Positions 8,505 through 17,605 are shown, numbered from the stretch's first letter. The stretch: DNA of 64,000 nt from Candidatus Obscuribacterales bacterium (GCA_019637435.1 JAHBVO010000001.1:372001-436000), one strand, 5' to 3'. The notes: generated by a model not told the origin, from the letters alone. Translations and numbers: made by a program.

Positions 8505-10472
8505 ATGGGTGCCGAAAAGTCAGGTAGGTTTCCACCATTGGTTTCGTCCAAAAGAGACATCAGGCAGAACAAGCTAAGTAGCCCACTCATTCATCGGAAT
8601 GGCAAGGCTGAGAAGTGGGCGTGGCAGGAGTGCATTTCGCCGCTGATTCCTAATGACACCAGAGATGGTGTCACTCCGCCTGTCAATGAAAACGGTGTGG
8701 TCAACCTGATCGATGACAGCCGGCGAGTAAAAAGTTTTACAGACTCTCATCCTGTGACTATTACTTCAGATGCGTACGGCGTAGCCAGTGTGGCTGACGC
8801 TGCCGGATACATAGATTTTGCCGGAGAATCAGGAGTCGCGCGAATCGCAGCTGACGCGACAGAAGTTCCATATGCCGAACTGGACGATGTGGTGACCGTT
8901 AGTACGCCGATTCCGCCGGAACTGGCTGCTCTTGAGCTTCCCGAATCGGGTGTCGCCAATGAAAGTGATTCGTTGATTGATTCATTATTTAAGCAAGGGA
9001 AATTGGAAGCCGAGATTGGCATTCCTCAGGAATGGGCTTACTTTCTCACTTCCGGCGCTTCGATTCAGCAGCGCGAAATAGCGGTTTCTGATTCGAGATG
9101 TCCTCGCAAATTGCTGGCGATTTTATCCCGGGACGAAGCGGTCGCTGTTCGTCGGGCTGTCGCGAGAAATGTTTTGACTCCGCCGGCGTCGCTCGACAAT
9201 TTAAGTAAGGACTCGGATGAGAAGGTCCGCGAGAACGTTGCTTATAACGCCTCAGCATCAGCTTCTGCGCTTGCGAGGTTGGCATTCGAGGATTCGGTGA
9301 TTATACGCCAGGGTGTGGCTGCCAATCACAATGCGCCGCTGGCAACGCTTCAAACGCTTGCTTGCGATCCGATGGTGACCGTTAGAAAACTGGTATCCGT
9401 AAATCCATTTACACCTAGCATTACTTTGTGCGCGTTATGTGATGATCGCGAATTGTCCGTACGCCAGGCCGTCGCCGCGAATCCTCGCAGCACCGCTGAA
9501 ATATTGCACAAGCTCTGTCGCGATCCCAATTTGTACGTTCGCCGTGAGATTGCAGCTCATAAGAATGTGGCCGGTAATACGCTTACAGTGCTGTCTTCCG
9601 ATCCCGACTTGTTTGTTCGGTATCTGGCGGTGATGAGCGACAACCGCCCTGCTGAGTTGCTGGAGCGCTTCGCTTACGACCCGGCTGCCGAAGTGCGAAT
9701 CGTCCTCGCTCGCTCGTCCGACTGTTCGATTAACCTCATGTGGAAACTTTCCCGAGATGAGGATCCGAATGTTCGTCACTGGTTGGCGCGAAATGAAAAT
9801 GCCACTGCCGACATTCTGCTCGCACTGTCGAAAGATGAAAGCGAGATGGTCCGGCATGCTGTGGCCAGTAACCCGAACAGTCCGCCAGCCGCCATGCGCC
9901 AGGTTTCAGCCGACAAGCAGACCTATGTGCATAGTATCAAACCCGGTACCAGCCTCAACTTGGCGCGGGTCTCGATACAGTCGCTTCAAAAGATTGTTCG
10001 TGAGGACAATCACTATGCCAAAATGGTCGTGGCTGGTCAGGTTGAGACGCCCAGGGAAATTCTTCATCGCCTCATCGCAGATCCGAGTGCACTCATAAGA
10101 ATGCGTGTGGCAGCCAATTCGAATTCAGCGCCCGGGACGCTACTGGCGCTTGCCGAGGACAAAGATGTGCGTGTTCGCGAGTGGGTTGCTCGCAATCCCT
10201 ACGCGCCTTTTGCCGCCCTCTCGATTTTGGCGGCTGACCGAGACGCGCATGTTCGTATACTCGTCGCGAAAACCGCCTATCTTCCGGAAGGCGTTCGCAA
10301 GGTTATGACATACGATCACGACTGGTGGGTTCGCAAGGCTGCCAACCAGAAAGTCGCGCTCGCCAACTCCTCTGGCGTTTCGGCCGGAAGCGAGAAGGCC
10401 CCCCAGGTTTTTACCGGCGCAACCTTCATAAGCGCGACTGTATCGACCGCGACCAGTGTTCAAAGTTTATGA
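8505..10472 (+). CDS. LRV (leucine-rich repeat variant) solenoid protein
   Basis: A 655-residue protein. Residues 1-185 are low-complexity and mostly polar. From about 190 to 640 it consists of roughly 18 repeats of 24 residues of the form (V)RxAVAxNPxTPxxxLxxLxxDxDxx, the LRV pattern that forms a right-handed helical solenoid. One repeat near residues 485-510 is interrupted. The Azotobacter LRV prototype has an N-terminal 4Fe-4S cluster. The cysteine set for that is not seen here. No signal peptide is found, so a cytoplasmic scaffold or binding protein is likely. The start is uncertain because no good ribosome site precedes ATG 8505. Confidence 0.75.
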   Translation: MGAEKSGRFPPLVSSKRDIRQNKLSSPLIHRNGKAEKWAWQECISPLIPNDTRDGVTPPVNENGVVNLIDDSRRVKSFTDSHPVTITSDAYGVASVADAAGYIDFAGESGVARIAADATEVPYAELDDVVTVSTPIPPELAALELPESGVANESDSLIDSLFKQGKLEAEIGIPQEWAYFLTSGASIQQREIAVSDSRCPRKLLAILSRDEAVAVRRAVARNVLTPPASLDNLSKDSDEKVRENVAYNASASASALARLAFEDSVIIRQGVAANHNAPLATLQTLACDPMVTVRKLVSVNPFTPSITLCALCDDRELSVRQAVAANPRSTAEILHKLCRDPNLYVRREIAAHKNVAGNTLTVLSSDPDLFVRYLAVMSDNRPAELLERFAYDPAAEVRIVLARSSDCSINLMWKLSRDEDPNVRHWLARNENATADILLALSKDESEMVRHAVASNPNSPPAAMRQVSADKQTYVHSIKPGTSLNLARVSIQSLQKIVREDNHYAKMVVAGQVETPREILHRLIADPSALIRMRVAANSNSAPGTLLALAEDKDVRVREWVARNPYAPFAALSILAADRDAHVRILVAKTAYLPEGVRKVMTYDHDWWVRKAANQKVALANSSGVSAGSEKAPQVFTGATFISATVSTATSVQSL

Positions 10473-10539
10473 AGAAAAGGAGTCCGACGGCTAAAAGCCG
10501 CATGAATTGGGCATATAGAAGTATCAAGTGGAGGACTAA

Positions 10540-10674
10540 ATGAAAGCACTACTTACTTCTCTCTTCGCCACACTTAAATCGTGGCTAAATCTCCCTTCTG
10601 GTGACAAACAGCTCATTTGTGCAAAAGTAGTCATATACGATAGACTGGATTCACCTGGACGTCGCCACCGCTAA
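10540..10674 (+). CDS. Candidate small protein (44 aa)
   Basis: A short ORF beginning MKALLTSLFATLKSWLNLP behind a good GTGGAGG site six bases before the ATG. The first ~17 residues could form an amphipathic or membrane-seeking helix, and the C-terminus is basic (GRRHR). It lies between the LRV gene and the alpha/beta hydrolase. No homologue is recognised. It could instead be a leader peptide for the hydrolase. Confidence 0.4.
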   Translation: MKALLTSLFATLKSWLNLPSGDKQLICAKVVIYDRLDSPGRRHR

Positions 10675-10688
10675 TACCCGGACTCCTC

Positions 10689-11987
10689 ATGCTCAGTTTC
10701 AACTCCAGCAAGGCATTGTCGCGCAATCGTTCAGGAGCCGCTCACAAAGCGGCATGCGATCACTTTGACGTGGCTTGCCGCACCAGCCATACGAAAGCCT
10801 GTGATCACAAGTTTGCGGATACAGCGTGTACTCGAACAACTGGTCGGCTCGCTGGCTGGTGGAAGAAAACAGTCGCAGCGGTTGCCTGCGCATTGTCCTT
10901 TTTCGTTGGGTCTGGTGTGAAGTCAGATGCATTTCCTGTTTCCACAAAGAAAACAGTCGAGCATGCCGCATTAATCAAAAGTGCGCCCGCCTACCAGGAG
11001 TTTCCCGAGGAACTGCAACGGCATATTCACGGCGGTGATGATGGGCATTTGAAGCGCATGAACCTGCTCGAATGGAAGAGCGCGGAACCGAAGGATGCCT
11101 ACATCCTTTGCATACACGCCTGGGGGCTGTCTGCGCGCGAGTTCAACGATTTTGGTGCGGTGATGTCTGCACATGGCTTCGATACCGCGGCGATTGATGT
11201 TCGCGGTTTCGGTCTCGACCGAAAAAAACACGGAATGAAGCGTATCGATTTTCCTGGAACTGTGCAGGACATATCGAAGCTTCTCGGCAGTGTTCGCAAA
11301 CGAAATCCGGACAAAAAGATCTTTGTTGTTGGTGAGTCGATGGGCGGCGCGCTCGCTCTGAAGGTAGGCGCCGATTTCCCCGACCTTGTCGATGGAGTGA
11401 TTGTGTCTGCGCCGGCGTGGCAAATCAGCGGAGTAAAGCGACTGACGTTCGAAGGATTATTCGATCAGGTATTCGGTGAACCTGGCTTTGCCGCTCGCTC
11501 TGTTGCAAACATGGCTTCCAATAATTCTGACCTGAAAAAGCAGTGGCTGACCGATGAATCTTATCGGATGAATTACTCAGTTCCCGAGGCGTACGATTAT
11601 TATCGATTGATGCGCTCGACGCCTCTTAATGCAAAACACATCAAGGACGTTCCAGTGTTGATCTTGCAGGGGCTGGGCGACCGACTGTCGAAACCGGAAG
11701 CGTCCGCACTTTTGTTCAAGCGAATACAAAATCCCAGTAAACAATTTGCGATCGTTGCCGGGTCAGAACACCTTGTATTGGAAGAAGGTCAGCTGACCGA
11801 GAAGGTTTCTTCATTCGTCGAGGACTGGATTTTGTCACAGATGAATAACGCCGGCGATGAAAACAAGACACCGTCCGTGGTGGTGATCGATAACGGCGAA
11901 GTTAAAGAAGCGCAACGCCAGGAGCTCGAAAAACTCAAGGACCTTGCTGGTTTTGAAAGGGTAAAACAATTAGCCGGCTCTTCCTAG
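10689..11987 (+). CDS. Alpha/beta hydrolase, monoacylglycerol lipase-like
   Basis: A 432-residue protein. The first ~85 residues are basic and contain a hydrophobic stretch around residues 60-75 (AVACALSFFVGSG), suggesting a membrane anchor or signal peptide. The hydrolase domain starts near IHAWGLSAREF, with the DVRGFG turn, the nucleophile elbow GESMGG, the acid region GLGDRLSKPE and the catalytic His in GSEHLVLEE. This is the Hydrolase_4/monoglyceride lipase arrangement. An additional ~50-residue C-terminal tail is rich in Glu and Lys. The likely substrate is a lipid ester, but that is inferred from the family only. The true start may be downstream of 10689. Confidence 0.8.
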   Translation: MLSFNSSKALSRNRSGAAHKAACDHFDVACRTSHTKACDHKFADTACTRTTGRLAGWWKKTVAAVACALSFFVGSGVKSDAFPVSTKKTVEHAALIKSAPAYQEFPEELQRHIHGGDDGHLKRMNLLEWKSAEPKDAYILCIHAWGLSAREFNDFGAVMSAHGFDTAAIDVRGFGLDRKKHGMKRIDFPGTVQDISKLLGSVRKRNPDKKIFVVGESMGGALALKVGADFPDLVDGVIVSAPAWQISGVKRLTFEGLFDQVFGEPGFAARSVANMASNNSDLKKQWLTDESYRMNYSVPEAYDYYRLMRSTPLNAKHIKDVPVLILQGLGDRLSKPEASALLFKRIQNPSKQFAIVAGSEHLVLEEGQLTEKVSSFVEDWILSQMNNAGDENKTPSVVVIDNGEVKEAQRQELEKLKDLAGFERVKQLAGSS

Positions 11988-11995
11988 CTGTCTCA

Positions 11996-12889
11996 CTAAC
12001 CCTGGTTTCGCTTCAATGTACCGCTGATTAAACCGAACGGCTCAGCGGTAGCCACGAACACCTCGTCTTTGTTTGTTAAACCAAACGGCTCCAGATTGAA
12101 TGGAATTCGGTGTTCGTTCGGCATGGTTATGGTTATCTCGCTCACGTCCGGCGCGCGGTCCAGGGAAATTTGACCGATGTCGTAAAGCGTGTGCTGAACA
12201 GCAAGACTATGATGTGTGGCAAATATTTCCAATATGGTAGCACGGATGGTGTCATACGATTTTTTGTAATCCACACCATCCTTGGTGTATTGCCAGATTG
12301 CTTCGACGCTTGTTCCGAAGATTCTGTCCTTAACATCGACCAGCGTTGTATACCGGTCCCGAACAAAACCCCAGAATTCGGAGTCCGTCGTTTTAACAAG
12401 TTTCAAACCGGCGATGCCCGACACAACATCTACCTTGTCTTTGGTGGCCGTAATTCGCGCTGTATGTTTTTCTGCTCCGGCGCCGTAAAATGAGTTGGCA
12501 TGAGGCTTTCCGTCGACCTCTATTCGGTGCCACAATTCTTCTTCCAGTTGCACTGTCACTTTGGAAACGCTTTCGTATGAATCCAGGAAATGTTTTGCAA
12601 GAGTCTTACCGAATGATTCGATGTCTTTAAGTGGATGCTCAGCGGCGAGCACATACACCGTGTTCTTCATAGAGTCGGTGGCGACTACTTCGGTGTTGTC
12701 ACCCTCGGTATAAGAGCGTTCAAACTTTCCTTCTAACTGAATCGCGACTGCAATTTCGTGGAGGACGTGCATGTCCTTTTCTCTAGTGACCTTAGTAAGT
12801 CTCACTCTGGACTTACCGTACGCATTGTGCGTCATTAAGTGCACTGTCTTTTTCTCCGCCGTTGGGACACCAGCATCCTGACGAGTCAT
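11996..12889 (-). CDS. Urate oxidase (uricase)
   Basis: A cofactor-free oxidase that turns urate, O2 and water into 5-hydroxyisourate and H2O2. The protein is 297 residues with the two-fold tunnelling-fold uricase pattern. The N-terminal NAYGKSRVRL holds the catalytic Lys and VVATDSMKNT holds the catalytic Thr. The start is placed at ATG 12889 (MTRQDAG) behind GGAGGTGG rather than the upstream in-frame ATG at 12961. It is divergent from allantoinase and heads the urate-degradation set. No catalase is seen nearby for the peroxide. The gene converges on the hydrolase, with eight bases between stops. Confidence 0.95.
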   Translation of the reverse strand: MTRQDAGVPTAEKKTVHLMTHNAYGKSRVRLTKVTREKDMHVLHEIAVAIQLEGKFERSYTEGDNTEVVATDSMKNTVYVLAAEHPLKDIESFGKTLAKHFLDSYESVSKVTVQLEEELWHRIEVDGKPHANSFYGAGAEKHTARITATKDKVDVVSGIAGLKLVKTTDSEFWGFVRDRYTTLVDVKDRIFGTSVEAIWQYTKDGVDYKKSYDTIRATILEIFATHHSLAVQHTLYDIGQISLDRAPDVSEITITMPNEHRIPFNLEPFGLTNKDEVFVATAEPFGLISGTLKRNQG

Positions 12890-12908
12890 TGTCGCCACCT
12901 CCAGACAT

Positions 12909-12925
12909 TGGATAATGATTATACG
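12909..12925 (-). promoter_or_regulatory. Candidate -10 region/palindrome of the uricase promoter
   Basis: Read on the minus strand this is TATAAT followed by CATTAT, forming the palindrome ATAAT-C-ATTAT about 25 bases upstream of the uricase ribosome site. It could be the -10 box and an operator at once. No convincing -35 was found at 16-18 bases. Confidence 0.35.
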
Positions 12926-12984
12926 AGAAAAGTATCCTGCGCATATCAATTGAATTTGCATTGCCTGTTGATTTGATTGTCAAG

Positions 12985-13013
12985 TTGGGCGTGAAACGAA
13001 ATCTCTCTATATA
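12985..13013 (+). promoter_or_regulatory. Weak candidate promoter for the allantoinase operon
   Basis: TTGGGC (12985-12990), a 17-base spacer and TATATA (13008-13013), about 110 bases before the allantoinase ATG. The match to sigma70 consensus is only moderate. Confidence 0.3.
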
Positions 13014-13124
13014 TGCGACAATTAGCTCAATTTCTTGACCGGGCGGATTGGCGTTCCAACACCGCTTGTCTGGCTTCCCGTATCGCGCGAACTACCTGAG
13101 CGGCGTATGCCGACGGAGCGAAAA

Positions 13125-14498
13125 ATGAGCAGTGAAACTGAGATGTTTGCGATTTCAAGCACACGAGTAGTGACGCCCGAAGGGATCATCAGCGCTTGTG
13201 TTTTGATTGATGATGGTGCGATTGTCGAGATTGTTTCTCCTGAAAAAGTTCCTGCTGGAATCAAGATTCATGATGCTGGAGACTCTGTAGTCATGCCCGG
13301 TCTGGTGGACTGTCATGTGCATTTGAATGAGCCAGGGCGCACCGAGTGGGAGGGCTTCGAGACGGGAACCAGGGCTGCAGCTGCTGGCGGAAGCACGACG
13401 ATCTGCGACATGCCTCTAAATTCGAATCCCGTAACGACGACGTTGAGCGCGCTGAAGGAGAAGGTGGCGGCGGCTCAAAACAAATTGGAAGTGGACTGCG
13501 CCTTCTGGGGAGGTGTCGTTCCCGGTAACGCGGACTCTCTGGAGATGTTGATCGAGGCGGGCGTCAAAGGTTTCAAATGCTTCCTCATTCATTCCGGAAT
13601 CGACGATTTTCCAAATGTCACAGAAGACGATTTACACATTGCGATGCCAATTCTGGCTCGCCATAAGGTTCCGCTTCTCGTGCACGCCGAGTTGGAGTGC
13701 GATGGTTCTCATCAGGACGATTGGAGTGATAAGTCTTCTTCGTATCGTGCATTTCTTAATTCACGCCCTCGCAAGTGGGAAAACGATGCGATTGAACTGA
13801 TGATTCGACTCTGTCGCGAGCATAATTGCCCGGTGCACATAGTGCATCTTTCTTCATCAGAGGCGCTCCCGGCAATTCGTGCGGCAAAGGATGAAGGTCT
13901 GCCGTTTACGGTTGAAACCTGTCCGCACTATCTAACATTTGCAGCCGAGGAAATTACGGACGGCGATCCGCGCTTCAAATGTGCCCCTCCTATTAGAGAA
14001 CGGGAGAATCGGGAAAAGCTCTGGGAAGGTGTCATGGATGGCACAATCGATTTCATTGTTTCAGACCACTCTCCTTGCACGCCCTCTCTGAAGTTTTTAA
14101 ACGAGGGCGATTTGCAAAAAGCGTGGGGCGGAATTTCGTCGATGCAATTTGTTTTGCCGTCGGTCTGGACCCAAGCGGAGAAGCGTGGAATTCCGATTCA
14201 GCAAGTTTCGCATTTATTGTCGAAGAAACCGGCGCAGCTTCTCGGAATGTCCGAGCGCAAGGGTATTCTCGCCCCAGGCTTCGATGCCGATATCGTGATT
14301 TGGAATCCGGAACAGGAGTCGCAAATTGCGCCAGAAATGATTCAACATCGCCATAAGGTTACTCCATACGATGGCATGACGTTGAAGGGCAAGATCGAGA
14401 AGACGTTCGTTAGAGGAATGATTGTGTTTGAAAACGGCCAACTGATGAATGAGCAGGTCGGTCGTATGTTGCTGCAACAACGAGTGGAGAGCAAGTAA
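13125..14498 (+). CDS. allB: Allantoinase
   Basis: A cyclic amidohydrolase that opens allantoin to allantoate (457 aa from ATG 13125, behind CGGAG). The binuclear metal site is complete: H64 and H66 in CHVHLNEPGRTEWEGF, carboxylated Lys151 in GFKCFL, H187 in LVHAEL, H241 in HIVHLSS and D314 in IVSDHSP. The HLNEPGRTEWEGF stretch separates it from dihydroorotase and from dihydropyrimidinase. It is divergent from uricase and overlaps the allantoicase gene by one base (TAATG), so the two are probably translated together. An upstream in-frame start at 13035 lacks a ribosome site. Confidence 0.95.
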   Translation: MSSETEMFAISSTRVVTPEGIISACVLIDDGAIVEIVSPEKVPAGIKIHDAGDSVVMPGLVDCHVHLNEPGRTEWEGFETGTRAAAAGGSTTICDMPLNSNPVTTTLSALKEKVAAAQNKLEVDCAFWGGVVPGNADSLEMLIEAGVKGFKCFLIHSGIDDFPNVTEDDLHIAMPILARHKVPLLVHAELECDGSHQDDWSDKSSSYRAFLNSRPRKWENDAIELMIRLCREHNCPVHIVHLSSSEALPAIRAAKDEGLPFTVETCPHYLTFAAEEITDGDPRFKCAPPIRERENREKLWEGVMDGTIDFIVSDHSPCTPSLKFLNEGDLQKAWGGISSMQFVLPSVWTQAEKRGIPIQQVSHLLSKKPAQLLGMSERKGILAPGFDADIVIWNPEQESQIAPEMIQHRHKVTPYDGMTLKGKIEKTFVRGMIVFENGQLMNEQVGRMLLQQRVESK

Positions 14499-15586
14499 TG
14501 GAAAGAGGATTCAATTTAGACGCCGCTGTATTCACGGGGTTTATTGATTTAGCTGCCGAAAAATTTGGTGGCAAGGCACTGGCTTGTAGCGACGATTTCT
14601 TCGCTGAAATGCACAATTTGCTCAAGCCGGGACGCGGTGTCTTCATCGCTGATAAATACACCGAGCAGGGAAAATGGATGGACGGCTGGGAATCGCGTCG
14701 AAAGCGGGTTCCCGGGCATGACTGGTGCATCATAAAACTGGGACAAGCTGGTATCATCCACGGTGTCGACATCGACACTAACCATTTCCTCGGCAATCAT
14801 CCGCCCTACGCGTCAATCGATGCGCTCTATCTGGAAGGTGATGTTTCTGTTGAGAAACTTCAGAAGGCAGATTGGACTGAAATTCTTCCGAAATCGCCTT
14901 TGAAACAGGGCTCGCAGAACATATATGCGGTCGCGGGTGTTTCTGCACCGTGGACGCATCTCCGATTGAACATCTATCCCGATGGTGGTGTCGCGCGTTT
15001 AAAAGTGTTTGGAACCGTCCATCGCAATTGGCGAGATATGGATCCGAAAGTTGACGTTGATCTCGCTGCTGCTGAAAACGGTGGTTTGGTAGTGGCCGCC
15101 AATGATATGTTCTTTGGAAACAAGAACAATATGATCATGCCCGGGCGCGGAGAGAACATGGGAGACGGTTGGGAGACCAGACGCAGGCGCGATCTTCCCG
15201 GACACGACTGGGCGGTGATACGTCTGGCTCGACCAGGTTTGCTCAGGAAAATTGAAGTCGATACCTGTCATTATAAAGGTAACTTCCCTGATGCTTGCTT
15301 CATCGACGGATGTTATGCACCCAATCAGGACATAGATGCGTTAAACGCTCATAGCTTCGCCTGGACGCCGATTCTGCCGGTTACGAAGTTGCAGGCGGAC
15401 CACCAGCATTACTTCGACAAAGAATTGCAGAACGACGGACCTTGGAGTCACATTCGTTTGAGCATCGTTCCCGACGGTGGTATCAGTCGATTTAGAGCGT
15501 GGTGCAAAGTGATGTCAGAATCAGGTTCTGTGCATGCCGGTGAAGAAACCGATGAACTTAAACCATATCAACAAGTTAAACGCTGA
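14498..15586 (+). CDS. alc: Allantoicase
   Basis: Hydrolyses allantoate to ureidoglycolate and urea (362 aa, normal length). It is built of the two homologous jelly-roll halves typical of the family. The first has KPGRGVFIADKY...WESRRKRVPGHDW and the second MPGRGENMGDGWETRRRRDLPGHDW, both followed by VDT-type strands with conserved His. The start codon shares a base with the allantoinase stop. Use of allantoicase means the route releases urea, rather than ammonia as with allantoate amidohydrolase. No urease is in the window. Confidence 0.95.
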   Translation: MERGFNLDAAVFTGFIDLAAEKFGGKALACSDDFFAEMHNLLKPGRGVFIADKYTEQGKWMDGWESRRKRVPGHDWCIIKLGQAGIIHGVDIDTNHFLGNHPPYASIDALYLEGDVSVEKLQKADWTEILPKSPLKQGSQNIYAVAGVSAPWTHLRLNIYPDGGVARLKVFGTVHRNWRDMDPKVDVDLAAAENGGLVVAANDMFFGNKNNMIMPGRGENMGDGWETRRRRDLPGHDWAVIRLARPGLLRKIEVDTCHYKGNFPDACFIDGCYAPNQDIDALNAHSFAWTPILPVTKLQADHQHYFDKELQNDGPWSHIRLSIVPDGGISRFRAWCKVMSESGSVHAGEETDELKPYQQVKR

Positions 15587-16049
15587 CGAAGCGCTCGAAG
15601 CGTTTCTCAAGTGTTGTGGTAGTCATAGTTGGGCGCGCTCGATGGTTGCAGCGCGTCCATTTTCCAAGGACTCTGATTTATTGCGTGCTGCCGAAACTGC
15701 GTTCACATCTATGGAGAAAAGCGACTGGCTCGATGCTTTCGCTGCCCATCCTAAAATTGGCGATTTGAACAGTCTGCGCGAGAAATATGGCAACACCAGG
15801 GGCTGGGCTGAAAACGAGCAGTCAGGCGTGGCGGGTACTTCGGGTGAGGTTCTCGAAAATCTGGCTGCCGGAAATTCGGCATACGAAGAGCGTTTTGGCT
15901 ATATATTCATCGTATGTGCAACAGGTAAATCCGCAGCAGAAATGCTGGAAATTTTAAACAGTCGCGTTGATAATGATGCGGACATCGAATTTAAAATTGC
16001 TGCAGAAGAGCAAAAAAAGATTACTAGAATTCGACTGGAAAAGATTTGA
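15534..16049 (+). CDS. 2-oxo-4-hydroxy-4-carboxy-5-ureidoimidazoline (OHCU) decarboxylase
   Basis: Converts OHCU to S-allantoin, the third step of urate breakdown. The all-helical protein is 171 residues and carries the family signature HPKIGD with catalytic His72 and the WAENEQSGV motif with the Glu/Gln/Ser of the active site. The ORF overlaps allantoicase by about 50 bases. The start could equally be the second ATG at 15552, giving 165 residues. It is a single-domain enzyme here, not fused to HIU hydrolase or uricase as in some organisms. Confidence 0.93.
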   Translation: MPVKKPMNLNHINKLNADEALEAFLKCCGSHSWARSMVAARPFSKDSDLLRAAETAFTSMEKSDWLDAFAAHPKIGDLNSLREKYGNTRGWAENEQSGVAGTSGEVLENLAAGNSAYEERFGYIFIVCATGKSAAEMLEILNSRVDNDADIEFKIAAEEQKKITRIRLEKI

Positions 16050-16098
16050 ATTCGACCAAACGTTCGATTTGTACCAGAAGCCGAGAAAGGATCGAAAA

Positions 16099-16440
16099 AT
16101 GAGCGGAATTACTACACACGTTCTTGATACCAGCAAAGGTCGCCCGGCGGTGGGGGTAATCATCGTTCTCGAGTTTTTGACGGACAACGGCTGGCGAGAA
16201 CTTGGCGGAAGCACCACCAATAGTGACGGTCGAGCGCTCGATCTGTTACCGCCCGGTCACCAGCTTGAAGCGGGAATCTACAGGCTTTATTTTGATACTC
16301 AGTCATATTACGAGGCTCTTCAGCAGAAGTGCTTTTATCCAAATGTTCCTGTGACTTTCGAGATCGAGGACACTTCTCAGCACTATCATGTGCCGCTTCT
16401 TCTCAGCCCCTTCGGATATTCGACATATCGAGGAAGCTGA
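16099..16440 (+). CDS. 5-hydroxyisourate hydrolase (transthyretin-like)
   Basis: Hydrolyses 5-hydroxyisourate, the uricase product, to OHCU. The protein is 113 residues with all hallmarks: His7 in THVLDT, the central Arg in NSDGR, His in YHVPLLLSPFGYSTYRGS and the C-terminal YRGS tetrapeptide that separates the enzyme from transthyretin. The start is ATG 16099 behind GAAAGGATC. No periplasmic signal is present. It is last in the allantoinase-allantoicase-OHCU decarboxylase operon. Confidence 0.96.
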   Translation: MSGITTHVLDTSKGRPAVGVIIVLEFLTDNGWRELGGSTTNSDGRALDLLPPGHQLEAGIYRLYFDTQSYYEALQQKCFYPNVPVTFEIEDTSQHYHVPLLLSPFGYSTYRGS

Positions 16441-16581
16441 CCGACTGCGCGAGTCCGATTTCGTTCCAAGTTTTGAGAAATTGTGAAAACGTTGATAGAC
16501 ACCCGCATTTGCGGACGACGCCGGTCGAGTGTTTATAAAAACGATTAGACTGTATGTAATCGAGTGCGAGATGAGACTAGT

Positions 16582-17160
16582 ATGTTTAAGTTGAAACGAC
16601 GTCCAGGATTTGAAGTCGATAGGCTGTGCCTGCTGCTGCTAGCGTTCTCACTGTGTATATCGCCGGTTTTGGCAGCAGAGAACGCAAAAGTCGTGAGACC
16701 TGAAACTCGCGCGAACTCATCGAAGGGACCCGCAAGTTCCAAACCGGTTTCAACTGCCGTCCAATCTGTCGAGAAACAGTCAGAAAGCGCGGCGCAGGCT
16801 TTGAAAGCGAATGCGCGAGATGAGGCCGCGCTCGCCGTTTTGCTGAGAAACCTGGGCAGTACGGTTGCTTTCGACAGGGCCGCGACAGTTGTCGCCGCGC
16901 GCATCGCGGGGAAAAACGCACGTGCCCTCGTGCCGGCACTCATAACCGCGTTGAAAGACGAGAGTACGAACGTCAGAGGCGAAGCCGCCACCACACTTGG
17001 TGCAATCGGTCCAGATGCCAGAGGGGCTGTTCCCGCTCTGAAAGAAGCCGCGATTTCCGCGCATCCGCCCGAGCAAGGTGCCGGTTGTTGCATGGTACAG
17101 CGCGATTTATGGGTTCACGCCGCGGCTGAAAAGGCTTTGAAACAAATCACTGGAAAGTAA
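16582..17160 (+). CDS. Exported HEAT-repeat protein
   Basis: A 192-residue protein with a signal peptide (basic MFKLKRRPGFEVDR, a leucine-rich core, then PVLAAE). A polar linker is followed by HEAT/PBS-lyase-type repeats near residues 80-185 (ALVPALITALKDESTNVRGEAATTLGAIG and the next unit). Such repeats usually bind other proteins. An upstream in-frame GTG at 16564 would add six residues and is less likely. It follows the urate operon by about 140 bases. No functional link is evident. Two cysteines sit near the C-terminus (GCCMVQ). Confidence 0.75.
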   Translation: MFKLKRRPGFEVDRLCLLLLAFSLCISPVLAAENAKVVRPETRANSSKGPASSKPVSTAVQSVEKQSESAAQALKANARDEAALAVLLRNLGSTVAFDRAATVVAARIAGKNARALVPALITALKDESTNVRGEAATTLGAIGPDARGAVPALKEAAISAHPPEQGAGCCMVQRDLWVHAAAEKALKQITGK

Positions 17161-17163
17161 ACT

Positions 17164-17388
17164 CTATTTGCCGTTGGGCTCTGCATCGCGCTGACGGTAG
17201 ACGACATCATCGTCCTTGCGTGAAAGCTCCAGTTCTTCAAAAGTCTTATCTGCTTGATTCCATCCCACCAGCCGCATATCGTCGGTCACGTAGTAGAAGT
17301 GCTGGCTTCTTGCGACTACGTCTCCGGGACGGAGATCCACTTTGGGTGCGGATAGCACAGAGTGGGTTTTACGTAAAATCGCTTCCAT
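17164..17388 (-). CDS. Small hypothetical protein (74 aa)
   Basis: Not recognised. A 74-residue soluble protein with strong coding signs: a clear AGGGAGGA ribosome site 12 bases before the ATG and a globular, mixed sequence including VDLRPGDVVARSQHFYYV. It is convergent with the exported HEAT protein, only three bases apart. A small stem (TCCTAC/GTAGGA, 17423-17439) lies in its 5' leader. Confidence 0.6.
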   Translation of the reverse strand: MEAILRKTHSVLSAPKVDLRPGDVVARSQHFYYVTDDMRLVGWNQADKTFEELELSRKDDDVVYRQRDAEPNGK

Positions 17389-17605
17389 AGAATCAAAATC
17401 CTCCCTACGACGGAATGCCGGTCCTACTGTCTGGTAGGATTCTCGCCGGACTATATTGCTACTCCACGAGACTGAACATTTAGGTGGAGGTTCCTTCTAT
17501 TTTTATGCCCCTGTGGAAGAGCGCCTAAACAGTGGGTTTCGCGACTTAACACGTCGGTAACAATGACGCGTTTCGGTGTCGTCCGCTCTCGGTTTTCTGA
17601 CCGTA

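Noticed and set aside
12909..12925. A third Zur box in front of uricase
   Set aside because: The half-sites resemble the Zur core but the spacing differs by one base and the outer bases do not match. A -10 element explains it better.
13125..14498. Dihydropyrimidinase or dihydroorotase instead of allantoinase
   Set aside because: The HLNEPGRTEWEGF metal loop and the uricase/allantoicase context fit allantoinase.
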